Shown: in pieces, positions 60,368 through 64,000 of the stretch
Numbering within the stretch: position 1 is the first letter of the stretch
Layout of the letters: each line of letters opens with the position of its first letter
Assembly (NCBI GenBank): GCA_015709655.1
Contig: CP054181.1
Coordinates: forward strand, 1,732,207 to 1,796,206
Direction: 5' to 3'
From: Ignavibacteria bacterium
GTDB taxonomy: Bacteria; Bacteroidota; Ignavibacteria; Kapaibacteriales; Kapaibacteriaceae
Length of the DNA: 64,000 bases
The notes under the pieces: generated by a model
Seen by the model: the letters and a program-made list of their open reading frames with translations, nothing else
The model's database searches: none
Told to the model about the DNA's origin: nothing
Translations under genes and position numbers: made by a program

Positions 60368-61120
60368 TTACTCCGCGTACTGTTCTTGAGATTTCGTTAA
60401 TAAAGTATTTGATGGTAGCAGTGAAGCAAAACTGTTAAAAATAAGCAGTCCATCAAAATAACCAAGTTTAGGATCTGCTGCCCGTTCGGGGTGAGGCATC
60501 ATGCCCAGCACATTGCCTTGTTCGTTGGTTATCCCTGCAATGTTACGCATACTGCCATTAGGATTGGCATCTGGTGTTGGTTCTCCGGTCTGAGTTACGT
60601 ACCTGAATGCAATTTGTCCGTTTGCTTCCATGGTATCCAGTTCTTCGTCCGACGCAATAAACCGCCCTTCGCCGTGGGCAACAGGAATTCGAAGGGGGCT
60701 TTGATTTTGGGGTATTCCCCTGATGAAAATGCTCTTGTGGCTGGTGGTTTCCAGGAACACATCTTTACAAACAAACCGGAGGTTGGCATTCCGAACCAGT
60801 GCACCTGGCAGTAATCCGGCTTCGCATAAAATCTGGAATCCGTTACAGATTCCCAGAACATGTCCGCCACTGGCGGCAAACCCAGCAACGGCTTCCATAA
60901 TGGGGGAGAACCGGGCAATGGCGCCGGTACGCAGATAGTCGCCATATGAAAAACCGCCGGGGATGATGATCAGGTCAATAGCATCAGGCAGTTCGGCATC
61001 CTTATGCCACAGTTGGTACACCACACCGTCCAGTCCGTTGTTCTGCAGCATCAGTGTGGCAGCATACCGGGCATCGGCATCGCAGTTGGAGCCCGGGAAT
61101 GTAATTACGCCTACATTCAT
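60368..61120 (-). CDS. purQ: Phosphoribosylformylglycinamidine synthase subunit PurQ
   Basis: A 250-residue glutaminase subunit of FGAM synthase (fourth step of purine synthesis). [16 protein letters not shown] starts the protein. The catalytic Cys lies in [18 protein letters not shown], and the His/Glu in [33 protein letters not shown] is a strong PurQ block. The start overlaps purS by four bases. purL is not adjacent. Confidence 0.95.
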   Translation of the reverse strand: MNVGVITFPGSNCDADARYAATLMLQNNGLDGVVYQLWHKDAELPDAIDLIIIPGGFSYGDYLRTGAIARFSPIMEAVAGFAASGGHVLGICNGFQILCEAGLLPGALVRNANLRFVCKDVFLETTSHKSIFIRGIPQNQSPLRIPVAHGEGRFIASDEELDTMEANGQIAFRYVTQTGEPTPDANPNGSMRNIAGITNEQGNVLGMMPHPERAADPKLGYFDGLLIFNSFASLLPSNTLLTKSQEQYAE

Positions 61121-61389
61121 GCCGGCACCTGGTGAGTTGTTTCCGTTAGTGTGATTTCGTAGTCCTCCATCACCGGGTTAGCCAGAAGTTTGTTGCATGC
61201 ATCCTGAACCTGCGTACGCGCGGTTTCGGCATCGGGAGCATGCACGTCAAGCTCGATATGCTTTCCCAGTCGGACGTTGGAGAGGGAAGGCATACGCAGT
61301 GCCTGGAGGGCGTGTTCGATGGTTTTGCCCTGAACGTCGAGTATCGAGCTTCTAAGACGAATTGTAACGTATGCTTTATAGAATTTCAT
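61117..61389 (-). CDS. purS: Phosphoribosylformylglycinamidine synthase subunit PurS
   Basis: A 90-residue small subunit of the three-part FGAM synthase. Sequence: FYKAYVTIRLRSSILDVQGKT, IEHALQALRMPSLSNVRLGK and DACNKLLANPVMEDYEI, all close to PurS. It holds PurQ and PurL together in an active complex. The stop overlaps the purQ start by four bases, and pssA ends two bases before the purS start. The presence of PurS shows the multi-subunit (not single-chain) PurL type. Confidence 0.93.
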   Translation of the reverse strand: MKFYKAYVTIRLRSSILDVQGKTIEHALQALRMPSLSNVRLGKHIELDVHAPDAETARTQVQDACNKLLANPVMEDYEITLTETTHQVPA

Positions 61390-61391
61390 GG

Positions 61392-62156
61392 CTACAGGGT
61401 AAATGGATTGGGATCGGGTTCTTCGATAGTATCGTTGTCGTCATCGTCAGCACGTTTAAATCTGGTTATGATATGCCGGATTGTTCCCCATGCCAGGTAT
61501 GCCAGCATACTTGGGAAGATGGAAACACCCTTTGTGATGAACGCAACGATAACAATCAGGAAAAATACCACAAAAAACGCAGGTCTCTTTCGAAATTGCT
61601 GAATACTTGGACGCGGCAGATTGTCAAACTTAATTGTACTTACCATTGCCAGTGACACAGCACAGGTAACCAGTACCAATGCTGCCGGCTTGAATTGCTC
61701 GGGCACAACCTCTGCCGGGTGAGAGAAAATGATGTACGACACAATGGTAAAAGCCGCTGCCGGAACGGGCATTCCCCGAAAGTACAGTTTATCTTCCCTG
61801 CTGGTAAGCTGAATGTTGAAACGGGCAAGCCGCAGCACCGCTGCCAGTGCCGGTGCCGATGCCAGGAGCAGTCCCCAGTTCAGCCACTCATGAAAGAATA
61901 CTACCCAGAGCATGACTGCTGGAGCAACGCCAAAGCTGACGGTATCGCAGAGTGAATCGAGTTCTACGCCGAACTCGCTGGTGCTGTGAACCAAACGTGC
62001 AATCACTCCGTCCAACGCATCAAAAATGCCCGCCATAAGGATGAACAGGGCAGCATGCTCCAGTTTGCCGCTAAAGGTGGTAATGATCGCCGTAAAGCCA
62101 CAGAAAAGGTTGGCAAGCGTAAACAGGTTGGGTATAACCGATCGGGTTACTCTCAC
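61392..62156 (-). CDS. pssA: CDP-diacylglycerol-serine O-phosphatidyltransferase
   Basis: A 254-residue membrane enzyme that makes phosphatidylserine. The CDP-alcohol phosphotransferase signature is in FDALDGVIARLVHSTSEFGVELDSLCDTVSFG-type sequence, with the four Asp of the D-G-x2-A-R-x8-G-x3-D-x3-D motif kept. At least six hydrophobic segments are seen. It overlaps the psd gene by four bases. PssA with Psd gives the two-step path to phosphatidylethanolamine. Confidence 0.93.
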   Translation of the reverse strand: MRVTRSVIPNLFTLANLFCGFTAIITTFSGKLEHAALFILMAGIFDALDGVIARLVHSTSEFGVELDSLCDTVSFGVAPAVMLWVVFFHEWLNWGLLLASAPALAAVLRLARFNIQLTSREDKLYFRGMPVPAAAFTIVSYIIFSHPAEVVPEQFKPAALVLVTCAVSLAMVSTIKFDNLPRPSIQQFRKRPAFFVVFFLIVIVAFITKGVSIFPSMLAYLAWGTIRHIITRFKRADDDDNDTIEEPDPNPFTL

Positions 62157-62827
62157 GTTGACTCCGCTGTATCCACTCGGGCGATAATGGTATGGGCGCT
62201 CCGAACTGTATCGCCAACCTTAACAGGAATTTGTGCCGTGGCCGGTACAATGACGTCCATCCTGGAACCAAACTTCATCATTCCAAATCGGTCACCTGCA
62301 TGCACCGAAATATTTTCAGTGGTATCGTACACCACACGGCGGGCAAGGAAACCGGTGATCTGTCGGAAAACAATGGTTGCCGTTGGCATTTCCAGAACAA
62401 ATTCAGAGCGCTCGTTCTCGGTGCTTGCCTTGGGGTGGTATGCTACCAGGTACTTCCCCGGAAAGTATCGTACCGCACGTATCCTTCCTGTGGCCGGATA
62501 CCGGTTTACATGCAGGTTAAGGGGCGACAAAAAGATGCTGATCTGCACCGAGTCCGTACCGATATCGGAATGCGTGCCGATGTTCGTTATCTCGGTAACC
62601 TGCCCGTCGGCAGGAGCAACAATGACCGCCGGGTTGTGCCTGGCCTCGGGCAAGAGTTCGCGTTCCGGATCGCGAAAAAACCAGAGCGTGAAAAAAATAA
62701 GTAACAGTCCCAGGAAAATTCCTACAACCGACAGCACGAGCGGAATCGGCGTAAAGGCAAGGAGAATAAGGCATACACCGATGCCTAACAGTAAAAAAGC
62801 GTTGTCCCGACCGTAGTTTGTTATCAT
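62153..62827 (-). CDS. psd: Phosphatidylserine decarboxylase (short, archaeal-type)
   Basis: A 224-residue proenzyme that makes phosphatidylethanolamine. Two N-terminal membrane segments are followed by the catalytic part. The self-cleavage site is the Gly-Ser in MMKFGSRMDVIVP, where Ser becomes the pyruvoyl group; FLSPLNLHVNRYPATGRI carries the conserved His. It is of the shorter class found in FCB bacteria, not the long E. coli form. First gene of the operon psd-pssA-purS-purQ-tatA-tatA/B-gatA; dnaN is divergent across 91 bases. Confidence 0.93.
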   Translation of the reverse strand: MITNYGRDNAFLLLGIGVCLILLAFTPIPLVLSVVGIFLGLLLIFFTLWFFRDPERELLPEARHNPAVIVAPADGQVTEITNIGTHSDIGTDSVQISIFLSPLNLHVNRYPATGRIRAVRYFPGKYLVAYHPKASTENERSEFVLEMPTATIVFRQITGFLARRVVYDTTENISVHAGDRFGMMKFGSRMDVIVPATAQIPVKVGDTVRSAHTIIARVDTAEST

Positions 62828-62918
62828 TGATCGCGAGTAAATCGTTGTTCGGTCATAATCGGTTTCGTAGTTTCGGCATTCAAATTAGCTATCTCCGGTC
62901 ACTACTTCACAATATTGT

Positions 62919-64000
62919 ATGCAGTTTACTGTTGCGCTGGCAGAACTTCAGAAGGCCTTACAGAAGGTTCTTCCGGCTATTCCGGCAAAATCTACAATCC
63001 CAGTTCTGGAGCATCTTCATACGAAGTTACAGGGTTCGGATTTAACGTTTATGGCTACCGATCAGGAGATCACAATTGCACTTACAACAACGGTGTCAGG
63101 TGAGGCTGATGGCGAGGTCCTGATTCCGGCACGCCAGTTTACCGACTTAATAAAAGAATTGGGTAATGCCGGTACAGTAACGATTCATGTTTCCGATAGC
63201 CAGATGGTTGATATCCGAACGCCAACAGGAACGTTTCAAATGAAGGCACTTGATGCCAGGGAATTCCCGCTCATTCCTCCGTTCCCGGAGTCGCAATCGG
63301 CTCTGCTCTCAAAAGAAAACCTTAGCCGCATGGCTAATAAAACTGTATTCGCCGTCAGTACTGAAGAGTACCGACCGAGTATGACCGGGGTGTTCTTCCA
63401 GTTTAGCGGTGAACAGGCAACGGCTGTGGCTACCGACGGGTTCAGATTGTCGAGAGTGACGATTGCCGCAACCGAGGATAAGCCTTTCCCGGCAGGCCTG
63501 GAGGTGATTGTGCCGGCACGTACCGTGGAACTGTTAAAGAAAGTTGATTCAGACGTCACGATGGATGTGTCAAGAACACATGCACGATTTACAATTGGCA
63601 GAATGAGCATCACCACACGTGTGATCGACGAGAAGTACCCGCCGTATCAAAACGTAATTCCAACCGATAACGATAAAACACTGGTGGTGCATCAGCGGGA
63701 AGTGCTGAATGCGATAAAACGCGTAAGTCTGTTTGCAAATGCAAATACCCGGCATGTTCGGTTTAAAATGTCGGAACATAGTCTTGATGTCCATAGCGAA
63801 GACGAAGAGTCCGGCGGTAAGGGAACAGAAACAATCCCATGCGAGTTTTCGAATGGTGATTTTGAAGTTGGATTTAACTACCGGTTTTTAGAAGAAGCAA
63901 TAAAAAACATTGGTACCGACGACGATCCGGAGCTGAACGTAAAGATGACGTTTTCAACGGCAGTACGTGCCGTACTGATTGCACCGGGCGCTGACGGCAG
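62919..64000 (+). CDS. dnaN: DNA polymerase III beta sliding clamp (partial, runs off the end)
   Basis: The first 360 codons of the replication sliding clamp, cut by the window edge. The protein starts MQFTVALAELQKALQK and then IPAKSTIPVLEHLHTKLQ, which is typical for DnaN. TDLIKELG, ATDGFRLSRVTI, EKYPPYQNVIP and RVSLFANANTRHVRFKM are family blocks from the three repeated clamp domains. No DnaA gene or DnaA-box cluster is seen upstream in this window. The 91-base gap to psd must hold both promoters; a TAGTTTCG (62868-62875, one mismatch from TAnnTTTG) with TTG 20 bases before is a weak candidate. Confidence 0.95.
   Translation, partial: MQFTVALAELQKALQKVLPAIPAKSTIPVLEHLHTKLQGSDLTFMATDQEITIALTTTVSGEADGEVLIPARQFTDLIKELGNAGTVTIHVSDSQMVDIRTPTGTFQMKALDAREFPLIPPFPESQSALLSKENLSRMANKTVFAVSTEEYRPSMTGVFFQFSGEQATAVATDGFRLSRVTIAATEDKPFPAGLEVIVPARTVELLKKVDSDVTMDVSRTHARFTIGRMSITTRVIDEKYPPYQNVIPTDNDKTLVVHQREVLNAIKRVSLFANANTRHVRFKMSEHSLDVHSEDEESGGKGTETIPCEFSNGDFEVGFNYRFLEEAIKNIGTDDDPELNVKMTFSTAVRAVLIAPGADG

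Noticed and set aside
62828..62918. A replication origin next to dnaN
   Set aside because: The 91-base gap has no DnaA boxes close to TTATCCACA and no dnaA gene or AT-rich repeat; dnaN alone is not evidence.
1..64000. CRISPR arrays, insertion sequences, prophage or toxin-antitoxin pairs
   Set aside because: No spaced direct repeats, transposase, integrase or phage structural genes were seen on either strand.

Overview
The window looks like a housekeeping-rich chromosomal segment of a Gram-negative, LPS-bearing bacterium of the Bacteroidota/Chlorobiota/Ignavibacteriota/Kapaibacteriota (FCB) group. The evidence is four secreted proteins with C-terminal domains of the type IX secretion (T9SS) kind, a PorD (DUF4835) gene, lpxB and lpxK, choice-of-anchor-D/Hydin-type surface proteins, and TAnnTTTG promoter elements, one with a correctly spaced TTG. 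Placement in Kapaibacteriota is an inference from overall style, not shown by the sequence. No prophage, insertion sequence, CRISPR array or rRNA operon was seen. The one RNA gene is tRNA-Asn(GTT).

Layout. 1-16 kb: the 3' end of purA, a 1403-residue T9SS cargo protein, a membrane acyltransferase cluster with a 35-codon microprotein, a Ppx/GppA-HD phosphatase, a thioredoxin-fold protein, HtrA with a small outer-membrane protein, Kup and glutaryl-CoA dehydrogenase. 16-26 kb: a translation/RNA operon rimP-nusA-infB-rbfA-truB-ribF-rpsO-pnp, closed by a terminator. 26-31 kb: prolyl oligopeptidase, a CNNM/CorC-type protein, recO, tRNA-Asn and a 676-base stretch without a convincing gene.

31-38 kb: a surface module (VWA/anchor-D/cohesin-like T9SS cargo, an outer-membrane barrel, a PD40 protein), a methyltransferase, a DUF3298-like lipoprotein and an Ig-like T9SS cargo. 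38-42 kb: lpxB, a DUF374 acyltransferase, lpxK and a class I glutamine amidotransferase. 42-47 kb: two coupled secreted barrel-like proteins divergent from porD, then a TadA-RsmI fusion and tmk. 47-56 kb: an M12B-like T9SS metalloprotease, proline dehydrogenase, an EEP lipoprotein, a double-GAF protein with a degenerate GGDEF domain, and two related secreted or lipid-anchored proteins. 56-64 kb: ndk, sucD, osmC, a tight seven-gene operon psd-pssA-purS-purQ-tatA-tatA/B-gatA, and divergent dnaN running off the end.

Themes. Cell-envelope work (LPS, phospholipid synthesis, T9SS cargo and PorD, Tat pore proteins, HtrA) is interleaved with translation and nucleotide metabolism. The most unusual observations are a DNA-level ten-base word (GAAGGGGGCT) found far more often than chance in both orientations and all reading frames, the TadA-RsmI fusion, and the uncharacterised helix-hairpin-helix/barrel pair next to porD. 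Start codons were often moved inward from the longest open frame, using signal peptides, family length, Shine-Dalgarno-like sequence and neighbour spacing.
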